From contig NZ_JACIGE010000005.1 of assembly GCF_014197755.1 (NCBI RefSeq), forward strand, positions 1-64,000: 64,000 bases of DNA, written 5' to 3'. This document shows, piece by piece, positions 19,877-28,992 of the stretch (position 1 is its first letter; each line of letters begins with the position of its first letter). The notes under the pieces were generated by a model. It was given only the letters and a program-made list of their open reading frames with translations, did not search any database and was not told the DNA's origin. The stretch is from Rhodocyclus tenuis. GTDB taxonomy: Bacteria; Pseudomonadota; Gammaproteobacteria; Burkholderiales; Rhodocyclaceae. Both the position numbers and the translations under genes were made by a program.

Positions 19877-20613
19877 TGCGTCTGCTCCGCTCCTCGCTAT
19901 TCACCCTGCTGGTCATTCTGCTGACGATTCCCTTCGGCATCCTCGTCACTCTAGCGATGGTGGCGCCGCTGAGCACGCGCTTTGCCATCATCGCCGTCTG
20001 GCGGCGCGCTTTCCTCGCGCTGTGCCGCGGCGTGCTCGGCATCCACTATCGCGTCATCGGCCGCGAGAACATTCCGGCCGAGCCGTCGGTGATTCTGTCC
20101 AAGCACCAGTCGGCGTGGGAAACGGTCGGCCTGCAGGATATCTTTCCGCCGCTCGTCTTCGTGCTCAAGAAGGAGCTGATGCGCATGCCCTTCTTCGGCT
20201 GGGGGCTGGCGGCGATGAAGATGATCTCGATCGATCGCGGCAGCCGGCGCGAGGCGCTGCGGCAGGTGGCCGAGCAGGGCTGCGACCGGCTTGCCGCCGG
20301 CTACTGGGTGGTGGTCTTCCCCGAAGGCACGCGCGTCGCTCCCGGCGAGCGCGGACGCTACAAGCCCGGTGGCGCGCATCTGGCTGCTGCGGCCGGCGTC
20401 AAGGTCGTGCCGGTGGCACACGATGCCGGCGAAGTCTGGGCACGCAACGCCTTCGTCAAGTCGCCGGGGCTGATCACTGTCAGCATCGGACCGGCGATCG
20501 ACACCGCCGGCCGCTCCGAACTGCAGGTCGGCAAGGAAGCCGAGGCGTGGATCGAGGCCGAGATGCAGCGTATTTCGCCGCACCGCTACCCGGATGCCGC
20601 TGCTGGCCAGTAA
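19876..20613 (+). CDS. plsC: 1-acyl-sn-glycerol-3-phosphate acyltransferase
   Basis: Membrane-bound acyltransferase of phospholipid synthesis. A hydrophobic N-terminal helix is followed by KHQSAWET in the place of the catalytic NHxxxxD box (here H-x4-E) and by FPEGTR. That substitution is common in betaproteobacterial PlsC-like proteins, as I recall. Overlaps gmhB by 1 bp and the next gene by 20 bp. Confidence 0.9.
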   Translation: MRLLRSSLFTLLVILLTIPFGILVTLAMVAPLSTRFAIIAVWRRAFLALCRGVLGIHYRVIGRENIPAEPSVILSKHQSAWETVGLQDIFPPLVFVLKKELMRMPFFGWGLAAMKMISIDRGSRREALRQVAEQGCDRLAAGYWVVVFPEGTRVAPGERGRYKPGGAHLAAAAGVKVVPVAHDAGEVWARNAFVKSPGLITVSIGPAIDTAGRSELQVGKEAEAWIEAEMQRISPHRYPDAAAGQ

Positions 20614-21412
20614 GCGCAGCGGCGCTGCCGGCATTACGTCGCGGCAGATCACGCTCGGCGACACGCCACTCGCTTACCGCCTGCGCCGTTCGGCGCGGCG
20701 CAGCATCGGGTTGACTGTCGACGCCGCTGGCCTGGCCGTTGCCGCGCCGCAACGCGCGCCGCTGGGCGACATTGAAGCGGTGATCCGTAAGCACGCCGCC
20801 TGGGTGCTGCGCAAGCTCGACGAATGGCGCTCGCGACCACCGCCGCTGCCGGCTCCGGTCATTGGCGATGGCAGCCGCGTCGCTTTTCTCGGTGGCGAAC
20901 TGCTGCTGAAGGTCTGCGCCGGTCGCGGGCGGGCGCAGTGGGACGATGTGCCGGCCCAGGATGATTGTCTGGCTGGAGAGACGGGCGCCGTGGCCGCGGT
21001 TGGGCTTGAGCAGCCAGCGCCGTTGCCGACGCTGACCTTGTACTGCCGCGAGGAGGCTGGCGAGGAAGCTGTCGCCAAAGCGCTCAAGGCGGCGCTCTGC
21101 GAGCGTGCGCGACCGCTATTCACGCAGCGTCTGGAGCACTATTGTGCGCGCCTCGGCGTCACGCCGCCGGCGCTGACACTCTCGTCGGCGCGCACGCGCT
21201 GGGGCAGTTGCAGCCCGAGCGGCATAAGGCTCAACTGGCGGCTGGTGCAGTTGCCGTCGACGCTGATCGATTACGTCGTCGCGCACGAAGTCTCACATCT
21301 GCTCGAGATGAACCACAGCCCGCGCTTCTGGTCCGTTGTCGAGAGTCTTTACCCCGGCTGGCGTGCCGCACGCGCCGAACTGCGCCAACGCGCGGCGCAC
21401 TGCCTGCCCTGA
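20594..21412 (+). CDS. YgjP-like zinc metallopeptidase domain protein (DUF45)
   Basis: 272 residues. The C-terminal part has the metal motif HEVSHLLEMNHSPRFW (HExxH with a third His) preceded by TRWGSCSPSG, the signature of the DUF45/YgjP-like SprT-related peptidases. The middle contains a Cys/acid-rich insertion that is not conserved. Substrate unknown. ATG 20594 lies within plsC, so translation is probably coupled. Confidence 0.85.
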   Translation: MPLLASKRSGAAGITSRQITLGDTPLAYRLRRSARRSIGLTVDAAGLAVAAPQRAPLGDIEAVIRKHAAWVLRKLDEWRSRPPPLPAPVIGDGSRVAFLGGELLLKVCAGRGRAQWDDVPAQDDCLAGETGAVAAVGLEQPAPLPTLTLYCREEAGEEAVAKALKAALCERARPLFTQRLEHYCARLGVTPPALTLSSARTRWGSCSPSGIRLNWRLVQLPSTLIDYVVAHEVSHLLEMNHSPRFWSVVESLYPGWRAARAELRQRAAHCLP

Positions 21413-21445
21413 CGCAGCCCATCCGAACCATTACCGGAGCAAACC

Positions 21446-21829
21446 ATGCGAATCCTGCACACCATGCTGCGCGTCGTCAATCTCGACCGCTCGCTCGCCT
21501 TCTACACCGAAGTCCTCGGCATGCGCATGCTGCGCCGTAACGACTATCCCGAAGGACGCTTCACGCTGGCCTTCGTTGGCTACGGCAGCGAAGCCGACAG
21601 CGCGGTGATCGAGCTGACGCACAACTGGGATACTAAGTCCTACGAGCTTGGCAACGCCTTCGGTCACGTTGCGCTAGCCGTCGACGACGCCTACGCAGCC
21701 TGCGCGGCGATCCGCGAACGCGGCGGCAAGGTCGTGCGCGAAGCCGGGCCGATGAAGCACGGCAACACGGTGATTTCTTTCGTCGAAGACCCGGACGGCT
21801 ACAAGATCGAGCTGATCCAGCGCGGCTGA
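21446..21829 (+). CDS. gloA: Lactoylglutathione lyase (glyoxalase I)
   Basis: 127-residue glyoxalase I that isomerizes the methylglyoxal-glutathione hemithioacetal. Starts [16 protein letters not shown] with the first metal His, has the Glu at VIELTHNWD, the His at GHVALAVDD and the C-terminal Glu at GYKIELIQ. Length and motifs match the Ni-dependent proteobacterial type. GGAGCAAACC precedes ATG 21446. Confidence 0.95.
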   Translation: MRILHTMLRVVNLDRSLAFYTEVLGMRMLRRNDYPEGRFTLAFVGYGSEADSAVIELTHNWDTKSYELGNAFGHVALAVDDAYAACAAIRERGGKVVREAGPMKHGNTVISFVEDPDGYKIELIQRG

Positions 21830-21874
21830 GCCGTACCTGCAAGGAAGGGCAGGGCTGTACCGCAGCCTGCTCGC

Positions 21875-22453
21875 TTACTCATCGGCCTCGTCAAGTCCGT
21901 CGCTCTCGAACAGCGAGGGCGGGAAGGCCAGTGCCGGTTTCTTTGCGTCATCAGCGCTCACCGTTGGCGTGCGCTGTTCGGCAGCAAGCCGCCGCGCCTC
22001 GCTGCAGGCGATGTCGATCACTGCCGCGTCCGCACTCGTCGGCGCCGGCACGTAGAAGGCGAGCTTTTCGGCACGCGGCTCGAACGCGCCCGGTTCGCCC
22101 TCGGTCACCACCGCCAGCGAGCCGCTGCGGCAACGGATCGCCCACAGCTTGCGGCGTTCGGGTACGGCGTCGCTGGCGAGCGTGATGAAGCGCTTGGCCG
22201 CATCCACCTCGAAAACGACGCGTTCCCAGATTTCGTAGTGCTGCCCGCGCCGGTGCAGGCTGGCGAGGTTCAGGCTGAGCTTGCCGGTCGCCCGCGTCGT
22301 CGGCAGTTGCAGGTCGCCGACGTAAACCCAGCGATCATCGGCAAAAGTCCCGGTGCAGACGAACAGCAGCCCGACGCTGGCGGCGAGGAGCCAGCGCTGC
22401 GGCCCAGCCGGGCGCAGCTTGCTTCCGGGACTGTGGGTTGCGAAGTTATCCAT
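21875..22453 (-). CDS. Exported hypothetical protein, surface-adhesin E-like
   Basis: 192 residues. A hydrophobic stretch (WLLAASVGLLFVCTG, about residues 20-35) after a basic N-terminus suggests a signal peptide or anchor. The following DDRWVYVGDLQL...ERRKLWAIRCRSGSLAVV region resembles the small betaproteobacterial surface-adhesin E-like domain, though only weakly. It is the last host gene before the prophage and runs opposite to its neighbours. A TATAAA at about 22481-22486 (minus-strand sense) could be its -10. Confidence 0.65.
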   Translation of the reverse strand: MDNFATHSPGSKLRPAGPQRWLLAASVGLLFVCTGTFADDRWVYVGDLQLPTTRATGKLSLNLASLHRRGQHYEIWERVVFEVDAAKRFITLASDAVPERRKLWAIRCRSGSLAVVTEGEPGAFEPRAEKLAFYVPAPTSADAAVIDIACSEARRLAAEQRTPTVSADDAKKPALAFPPSLFESDGLDEADE

Positions 22454-22532
22454 GGAGGGCGCCGAAGAGGTTTGACGCTTGCGGGTTTTATAACGCTATG
22501 TCAGGGCGCTGGATCTGGAATGGCCCGACGAT

Positions 22533-22537
22533 AGTGT
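22533..22537. repeat. Candidate target-site duplication, left copy (AGTGT)
   Basis: AGTGT at 22533-22537 is repeated at 61817-61821, exactly where the inverted phage-end repeats stop. The last T could instead be the first base of the phage, which would make the phage begin TGTAG and leave a 4-bp match. Confidence 0.6.
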
Positions 22538-22583
22538 GTAGCGGCGCGCGATTTTTGGCACTGTTTTGCGCGACATTTGGCAC
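22537..22583. repeat. Phage right end (Mu attR-like): two transposase-site-like repeats
   Basis: Two copies of a TTTGGCAC-containing site, TTTTTGGCAC at 22552-22561 and CATTTGGCAC at 22574-22583, are 22 bp apart, the same spacing as R1-R2 in Mu. The inner copy matches a site at the other end in inverse orientation (TTTTGCG-N3-CATTTGGCAC in both). Confidence 0.75.
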
Positions 22584-22649
22584 AGCCTCGGAGCCTAAGT
22601 AGCAGGGGCGAAAGCGGCGCCGGAATCGGGGCGTTACCGTCTCGCGGCA

Positions 22650-22673
22650 GGGGGCAATTCTAGCCCCCTTTTT
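22650..22673 (+). terminator. Rho-independent terminator-like hairpin at the phage right end
   Basis: GGGGGC (22650-22655), a 7-nt loop and GCCCCC (22663-22668), then five T on the plus strand. It would stop plus-strand transcription entering from gloA or the host side. For the minus-strand phage genes ending at 22691 the hairpin exists but lacks a T-tract. Confidence 0.6.
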
Positions 22674-22690
22674 AACGCCCATTCGGCGCA

Positions 22691-23512
22691 TCAAAACAAG
22701 CCGCCCATCAGGCCCGCTTCGTAGTTCGTGATCACCAGTTCGCCGCTCTCCTTCGGGGCGCCTTGAGCGTTCGCCACCGAGTACTTGATACCTAGCTCGT
22801 GCATCTGAAAGTCGGCGAAGCACGCTCTGATGTCCGGGTGGTCGTTGATCGACAGCATCACCTTCCCCTTACAGCTGCGCATCGCCTCGGCGATCGCTTC
22901 GTACTGCTCCCAGAGGAACGGCACGCCGTAGCCTTCGGTCTCCCAGTACGGCGGGTCCATGTAGAAAAAGGTGTGCACCCGATCGTAGCGCCGAACGCAC
23001 TCATCCCACGGCAAATTCTCGACCGTCGTGCCACCGGCCAGCCGCAGGTGAGCAGCTGACAGATTCTCCTCGATCCGCAGCAAATTGACCGCGGGCGCCG
23101 TTGTCGCCGTCCCGAAGTTCTGCCCGGAGACCTTGCCAGCGAAAGCGTGATGCTGCAGGTAGAAGAACCGCGCGGCGCGCTGAATATCTGTCAGCGTTTC
23201 CGGGGCCGCCATCTGCGCCCACTTGAAGACCTGACGCGACGATAGCGCCCACTTGAATTGCCGGACGAACTCCTCAAGGTGGTGCTGAACAACCCGGTAA
23301 AGATTGACCAGCTCGCCGTTGATGTCGTTGATCACCTCGCACTGCGCCGGCAGCGGGCGCAGGAAGTAGAGGGCGCCACCGCCACAGAACACCTCGACAT
23401 AGCAATCATGGGGAGGGAACAGGGGAATAAGCCTGTCGGCGAGCCGCCGCTTGCCCCCCATCCACGGGATGATCGGACTGGCGCTGGTGCTGAAAAATCG
23501 TGTCTCTTCCAC
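22691..23512 (-). CDS. Dam-type N6-adenine DNA methyltransferase
   Basis: About 273 residues with the D12-class layout: PWMGGKRRLADRLIPLFP near the N-terminus, then EVFCGGGALYFLRP (SAM motif I), a helical target-recognition region and the catalytic DPPYWET (about residue 187). It probably methylates adenine in a short site such as GATC; the site cannot be read from sequence. It sits at the phage right end, where Mu carries mom, so a role in protecting phage DNA from host restriction is likely. GTG 23512 is the first plausible start; no good ribosome binding site is visible. Confidence 0.85.
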   Translation of the reverse strand: MEETRFFSTSASPIIPWMGGKRRLADRLIPLFPPHDCYVEVFCGGGALYFLRPLPAQCEVINDINGELVNLYRVVQHHLEEFVRQFKWALSSRQVFKWAQMAAPETLTDIQRAARFFYLQHHAFAGKVSGQNFGTATTAPAVNLLRIEENLSAAHLRLAGGTTVENLPWDECVRRYDRVHTFFYMDPPYWETEGYGVPFLWEQYEAIAEAMRSCKGKVMLSINDHPDIRACFADFQMHELGIKYSVANAQGAPKESGELVITNYEAGLMGGLF

Positions 23513-23658
23513 GTTAGAACCTATGCGTGTAGGCTTCAGCCCGCCGTGTGCACGGTGGCGGTGCCTTGGCCGAACGCAGGGACATCTGCGGGAGGTGGCC
23601 CGGTTCGGTGTTAGCGCACCGAACTGGGTCGCACCGTTCTTCAATTGATGCCGTCGCG

Positions 23659-23856
23659 TCAGCCAGCGACGGTGGTGCAAACAAGGCTGACGGTGAACTT
23701 GTCCATCTGCTTCTGGCGCAGGGCGGCCAACACTTCGTCGCCGACCTGAACGCGCGCGACTTCACACAGCTCGGGCGTCTGAAACGCCACTTGCGCGATG
23801 GTGCTGCCACTCTGCGGGCCTGAAAAAAGCACCAATATGATGAGAATGGATTGCAT
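23659..23856 (-). CDS. Small phage protein with hydrophobic N-terminus
   Basis: 65 residues: MQSILIILVLFSG is a possible signal or anchor, followed by a soluble stretch with two cysteines. Not recognised. GGAGG lies about 7 nt before its ATG and it begins 16 bp after the tail tip gene stop, so it is probably the next gene of the tail operon. Between it and the methylase (23513-23658) I see no gene. Confidence 0.6.
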   Translation of the reverse strand: MQSILIILVLFSGPQSGSTIAQVAFQTPELCEVARVQVGDEVLAALRQKQMDKFTVSLVCTTVAG

Positions 23857-23872
23857 AGCTTTCCTCCGTCTC

Positions 23873-26800
23873 CTATCGACCTGTTGCCATCCAGTTCAAC
23901 GTCCCCGCAGCTAAAACGCTCGCTCCAGCGACCGTGTAGCCGTAGGACGCAACGTCGAAGCGGTTCTGCCCAGAAGTGGTGTAGCCGAGGTATTGACCAA
24001 TGGTGAGCACAGCGGTCCCCAGCGTGAAAATCGCGTAAATCTCCTCATAAGACCGAGTCAGCACGAGCCCTTCGCTGTTGTAAGAACCAGTCGAGAATGT
24101 GAGCGGGCCGGCCTGGTGCGTGTTGTAGTCCTGGAACGACGCGACAAAGGTCGGAAAGATCACTGACTGTCCAGGCAGCAGTGACCAGATGACCGAGTAC
24201 GACCACTGAACCGACGTGACAGTCCAGCCATCAGGGGGGGTGTAGGTCGGCATCGTCCGGATGATCGAATTGCCCGACTGATGATTTTTCGTGCTGGTTA
24301 ACGTCACGGTCGTTGTGCCCACGGCACCTTCGGGCGCAGAGAACGTGCCGCTTGCGTCGGATGCCGAGAACTCGATCCAGAACGAATACGCTCCAGCTGA
24401 CGGGAAATTGAAGGTGTAGCTGTCGGTCACTGCGGTGATGACCGGGCCGATGTCCTTGGTGCGCCAGGCGCCACCACCACCGTCCCCGGTGTAGCGGACT
24501 CTCCAGTTGACCTGCCGGCGCCGATACGTCGCACCTGACCCTGTCCATCGGATCGAGGACAGACTGACCGTCGGCGTGATTGCCGTGCAATTGCCTGGCG
24601 TCGCGTAGGTGCCGGATGTCCAGGTCGTTGATGCCGTGAGATCACCCGATGACGCATTGATCGCCGAGATACCGCTCCCCGCAGCGATGTTCAGATTCGC
24701 GCGGGCGGTGAATTGCCAGCGACCAGATCCCGGAGCGGTCTCGGTCAGGTTGATCGCCGAGCACTCGATAGACTGGTCCTGATCTTTGGCCGATGCCTTG
24801 AACAGCGCAAGGCTCGCCGGCGAGACCATCACCCTCGGCTCGGCGAGCCAATAGCCGGGGATGACGACGGTGTCTCCGTTGGCGGCGATCCCGGATTCCA
24901 GCCGGCTCAGATAGTTGTACGAGCGGAAGGCGCCATCCATGTAGCGGATGAACCTGATCTCTCCCGCCGACAGGCGAACGAAGTCGGCGTTGACTTCGGT
25001 ATTGCGATAAACCCGGATCTCGCCGGCGCCGTCGAGCTCGATGGTGCCGCCCCCCAGCCGCATCATGACGTCGCTTGGTAGCGTGCCGGTTTTCAGGTTG
25101 GCGATATCGACGTTGCCGCCGATCAGCACGTCGGCGTTCAGCAGCGCCTGATAATCGCCGCCGCCTTTATCCACGAGCGCAAACGGGAATTTGTCCCCGG
25201 TCGGCGCCTTGATGGCAAAACGGTCGGCGAGGATCTCGAACTTGTGACTACCGCTCCCGTCCGTCAGCAGGCCATTGATCTCATCGAGCATCGAGTCCGG
25301 GTCGGCGGTGATCGCCCGTATCGTCAGACTGTGCTCGACCGACCACTGCAATTCGTCAGCGCCGAACTTGTCGAAGCCGGCCATCCGAACGTACCAGACA
25401 TCACCGTTGACGAATGGCTCGCTGCCAGGCCCCTCGGTGAGCACGATCACCTGGTCGTAGCCCTTGTATGCCTGATTGGCCAGCAATGCCGGATTGAATC
25501 CGCTGGTGCGCGACATGGCCATGATCACGCCGGCGAAGTCGGTGTCCGTCGGCAGCGCGTAACTGGCGATGATCTGCAGATGGCCGCTTGAGAGGCGGAT
25601 AGCACTCAAGGCACCGATTTGAGGATTCACCGCCGGACTGGTGACCCAGTCGGACACACCGAGCGGACCACCAGCACGCACCCGCAGCGTCAGCGATCGC
25701 CACGGGCCACCATCGGCGATGATGTCTTCGGCGTCATAGTCGAAATAGAGGTTGTTCGTGCGCGCCGACCGCACCACGACCGACGCAGCCACGACTTCAA
25801 GATCGTAGTAGCGAGCGCGCGTCGCGGCCTGCCACTTCCAGCGCGCACGCGAGCCGAGCCAGGGCTCGACCAGCACGACGTTCACCGGTGCGCCTGGCGC
25901 CGGCACCTCGCCGGCGATGCCGTCCCATGTCGCCCACGGCCCGGCCACCTTGCCGACGGCGCAGGCGCGCACGTGCAACGGTCCAGCGGGCGGAGAAAAA
26001 GTGATGTTGGTGCCCGTCGTATCGCCGGCGGCGCGCTTCCAGACCTCGCCGTCGTCACTCCATTCGACGACATAAAACGATGCGCCATCGACCGCAGCCC
26101 ACGACACCGATATCACCGGCGCGTCCGGATCGCCGTTCTGAGCAACGAAGATCGACTTGAGGACCGGCCGCGCAGACGCCCTTGGCAAGCCCCAGCCGAC
26201 CGCCGGCGGGGGCACGGTATTGACTTGGTCGGCCGAATGCACGCGAGGGTCATCAATGACCATCTTGATTTCGACCTTGCTCCCCTTCGGCTTGAGCGGC
26301 GGAACGACCTTGCCAATCAGATAGACTTCGCTGCCGATGCCGAACGAAAACCGCGAGCGCCGCTTTCCGCCGCCGACGTATGGCTGAAAACCAGCGACGG
26401 GCTCGTCGAGCCTGACCACATTCGGCTGCACGCCGGCGCTCACCCGCCACGGGCCAGAGCGGCCGCCGGTAAGCGTCCCCATCACCAGATAATGGTCGTT
26501 GCCGGGAACGAACTCGACGTCGGTCGAGAGCGTCAGCGTCGTACCGACCGGCATGCCGCCGTTGCCATCGTCCGCGCCGATCGCCACGACCTCACCGGTC
26601 TGCGACCTGTTCACCAGATGATGAGAGATCGCAATCGTATCGAGCGGGAGCAGCAACCGCCCTTCGAGCTCAGATTGAAACGTTAATACCCGGCGCCGGT
26701 AGACGTTTTCCGCCGCGTCTGTAACGCCTTCGCGCCATACGTGCTGGCGATCGCCAATGCCGAAGTAGCTCACGCTCGCGGGCTTTGTCGACGTGCTGCC

Positions 26801-28570
26801 GTCGATCTTGCAATCCACTTCCCGCCAGCCGAAAACGGTCGTATCCCAGTACTTTGCGCGGACGAAATCAGACGTCTTGTCCCCCGGCATGACGTACTCG
26901 ACTTCGACCGATCCGCGCACGATGTTGCCCGGCGTGAAGGTGGTCGACGGGACGCTCTGCCATTCGTCACGCGCAAACGAGAACATGCCGGCAACCTGAA
27001 ACCACTGAGCCCGACCGGCCTTCAGGCAAGCCGTCAGCGCCTCAGCGACCGTGCTGCGCGTGTCGAAGCTCGCGTCGAAACGATCTCCGCGCGCCTCCCA
27101 CACCTGGTCGAGCTGGTACAGCTTATCCAGATCGATGCTGGCGGCAGCAGCGCCCCTGCCGTAATCGGCCATCAGGATATCGGCCGCGGCCCAGGCGATG
27201 GCGCGTGTGGCAACCGGCGCTGACCATCCGTTTGCCGGCGACCAGGTCGGCACCATGCCCATGCCGCGCACGAAGACCTTGCGCGAGCTGGCTTGAGTGA
27301 GCTGCCCGCTCGCTTTCGAGCGGATGGCGATGACCGTGTTGTCGGGGAACGATAGCGGCGTCGGCAAATAGGCGCGCAGACCGGCCCATGTGACTTCATG
27401 GCCGGCGCGATTGCTGGTGTTCTTGGCATCGATACGGGTGCCGCGAACAGCATAGCGCCCGGCGGCAACCGGCCAGCGCTTGCTGACGCGCTGAGCAGTA
27501 TTCGTACTTGCCGCGTGTGTAATGTCGCCGAGAACGAACCAATCACCTACCGGAGCGCCGATGGCGTCGAGCGCGATCGCCTGCAACCGCACATGCACCG
27601 ACAGCGTTTCAAAGCCGCCCGAGTCGTTGAGCAGATAGAGGCCATAGGGGCAAACGATGTCGACGCCGATTTCCGTCGCCGACGTGTCCGCAAGCACAGC
27701 CACGAAGCCGACGCCGCCACCGACCCAAGCGCCCTGTACCAGCTCCTGCCCGGCAACCTCGCCGCTGGACTGGACATTGGCCGGAACGAGCGTGACGGCA
27801 CCGCCGGGAGGAACGACCTCATAGTCGATATCCTCAAATGCAGCGATGTCGGTATCTTCGATGGTGATGCCGTCGATGCGGTAATGACCGAGACCGACAT
27901 CAAGGATTTCGTAGAGGTACTGTTCGTTGGCGGAAAACTCCCCGTACGGCTGGGCGCAGTAGGCCGGCGCAAATCTGAACAGACCGTAGTGGCGCGGACG
28001 CGGAGATCCAAGACGATTGCTGTTGCCTTGGCCGCTGAGCGAATAAGTCGGGCTTGGCGCCGCCATTTCGGCCGCGTTCGATGCAGCGAGTGCTTTTGCC
28101 GGCGGCGCCAGCGCCGATATGAGCAGGTTGGCACCAAGCAGGTACAACGCCTGCGCTACGCCGGCATTTGTGATGCCCATCGACCCGAGGAAAGCGACCC
28201 CGGCCGGCATGAAATAGATGGCCGCGATCATCATCACGGCAGCCACCGGGTTCGACCCGTCGCCGTTGCCGTGGGGGTTGTCGATCAGGACGATCTGGTC
28301 GCCGCGGCGCGGCCGGTACCGTGTCCATTGATCCCGCGGCATCCATTCGCCGTTGATCGAGCAAATGGTGCGGCGAGCAACAATGTCGTGGCCGCTGCGC
28401 CTCAGCCACACGCCAAGGCGGTAGCGCCGATCGAGCAGCGTCAACTTGTGTTCGCGTGGCCGCAGCACGTTTGCCACATGCACGACGGTCGCCTGCTTGG
28501 GCAACGGCTGCCAAGGCAGATCTGCCAGCGGATCTGCCAGCGGATCTACTGGCGCCGGATCTTCGTGCAT
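23873..28570 (-). CDS. Tail tip / host-specificity protein (lambda gpJ-like)
   Basis: 1565 residues, the largest phage protein. N-terminal region with basic and hydrophobic segments, a central part with lambda J-like tip domains (around VEYVMPGDKTSDFVRAKYWD) and fibronectin III-like repeats (VISVSWAAVDGASFYVVEWSDDG and VNVVLVEPWLGS), then a domain beginning near ADRFAIKAPTGDKFPFALV, typical of J proteins, and a Thr/Ser-rich beta-type C-terminus that would contact the receptor. Start ATG 28570 overlaps the NlpC gene stop (TGATG) with GAGGTG upstream. The frame is open further upstream but without tail homology. Confidence 0.88.
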   Translation of the reverse strand: MHEDPAPVDPLADPLADLPWQPLPKQATVVHVANVLRPREHKLTLLDRRYRLGVWLRRSGHDIVARRTICSINGEWMPRDQWTRYRPRRGDQIVLIDNPHGNGDGSNPVAAVMMIAAIYFMPAGVAFLGSMGITNAGVAQALYLLGANLLISALAPPAKALAASNAAEMAAPSPTYSLSGQGNSNRLGSPRPRHYGLFRFAPAYCAQPYGEFSANEQYLYEILDVGLGHYRIDGITIEDTDIAAFEDIDYEVVPPGGAVTLVPANVQSSGEVAGQELVQGAWVGGGVGFVAVLADTSATEIGVDIVCPYGLYLLNDSGGFETLSVHVRLQAIALDAIGAPVGDWFVLGDITHAASTNTAQRVSKRWPVAAGRYAVRGTRIDAKNTSNRAGHEVTWAGLRAYLPTPLSFPDNTVIAIRSKASGQLTQASSRKVFVRGMGMVPTWSPANGWSAPVATRAIAWAAADILMADYGRGAAAASIDLDKLYQLDQVWEARGDRFDASFDTRSTVAEALTACLKAGRAQWFQVAGMFSFARDEWQSVPSTTFTPGNIVRGSVEVEYVMPGDKTSDFVRAKYWDTTVFGWREVDCKIDGSTSTKPASVSYFGIGDRQHVWREGVTDAAENVYRRRVLTFQSELEGRLLLPLDTIAISHHLVNRSQTGEVVAIGADDGNGGMPVGTTLTLSTDVEFVPGNDHYLVMGTLTGGRSGPWRVSAGVQPNVVRLDEPVAGFQPYVGGGKRRSRFSFGIGSEVYLIGKVVPPLKPKGSKVEIKMVIDDPRVHSADQVNTVPPPAVGWGLPRASARPVLKSIFVAQNGDPDAPVISVSWAAVDGASFYVVEWSDDGEVWKRAAGDTTGTNITFSPPAGPLHVRACAVGKVAGPWATWDGIAGEVPAPGAPVNVVLVEPWLGSRARWKWQAATRARYYDLEVVAASVVVRSARTNNLYFDYDAEDIIADGGPWRSLTLRVRAGGPLGVSDWVTSPAVNPQIGALSAIRLSSGHLQIIASYALPTDTDFAGVIMAMSRTSGFNPALLANQAYKGYDQVIVLTEGPGSEPFVNGDVWYVRMAGFDKFGADELQWSVEHSLTIRAITADPDSMLDEINGLLTDGSGSHKFEILADRFAIKAPTGDKFPFALVDKGGGDYQALLNADVLIGGNVDIANLKTGTLPSDVMMRLGGGTIELDGAGEIRVYRNTEVNADFVRLSAGEIRFIRYMDGAFRSYNYLSRLESGIAANGDTVVIPGYWLAEPRVMVSPASLALFKASAKDQDQSIECSAINLTETAPGSGRWQFTARANLNIAAGSGISAINASSGDLTASTTWTSGTYATPGNCTAITPTVSLSSIRWTGSGATYRRRQVNWRVRYTGDGGGGAWRTKDIGPVITAVTDSYTFNFPSAGAYSFWIEFSASDASGTFSAPEGAVGTTTVTLTSTKNHQSGNSIIRTMPTYTPPDGWTVTSVQWSYSVIWSLLPGQSVIFPTFVASFQDYNTHQAGPLTFSTGSYNSEGLVLTRSYEEIYAIFTLGTAVLTIGQYLGYTTSGQNRFDVASYGYTVAGASVLAAGTLNWMATGR

Positions 28571-28992
28571 CACCACCGGCCCACCTCGCTGGCTGGGGCG
28601 TAATAGCGGATGAGCGAGAAGCCGTGCAGCTTGACGTGCAGCAGGCTGTGCTTGCATACGCCCGCACCGGCAAGCGCATGCACCACCGCGCCGCCGTCGA
28701 TGTCGGCCCAGACGCCGATATGTGCCTCTTCGGATGACCGGCCCATTGCGACGAGGTCGCCATCGAACGGCCGCGGCACCTCGACCCACCCGCTGCGGCC
28801 CGGATGCTCGCGCAACAGCCGGATCAGGGCGCGCGGCGGCAGCTCGTCGACCGCAACGCGCAGCTTAGGCAACTCGCGCCCGAAGTGATCGCGCTCGATG
28901 GCCGTTGCCAGGCCCCAGCAGTTATAGGCGTCCGGACCCATTGCGCCGGGCAGGTACGGCTTGCCTTTATAGTCGTGCGCCCAGTGCATCAT
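28570..28992 (-). CDS. NlpC/P60-family tail assembly peptidase (lambda gpK-like)
   Basis: 140 residues. The catalytic Cys lies in PDAYNCWGLA and the His in EEAHIGVW, the NlpC/P60 arrangement. In siphophages this protein accompanies the tip protein and may cut peptidoglycan peptide cross-links during tail assembly or DNA entry. ATG 28992 and 28989 are adjacent; both overlap the previous gene stop. Directly coupled to the J-like gene. Confidence 0.85.
   Translation of the reverse strand: MMHWAHDYKGKPYLPGAMGPDAYNCWGLATAIERDHFGRELPKLRVAVDELPPRALIRLLREHPGRSGWVEVPRPFDGDLVAMGRSSEEAHIGVWADIDGGAVVHALAGAGVCKHSLLHVKLHGFSLIRYYAPASEVGRW

Noticed and set aside
23650-23860. Host gene rather than phage gene
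   Set aside because: It lies well inside the phage ends, on the phage strand, 16 bp from the tail tip gene.
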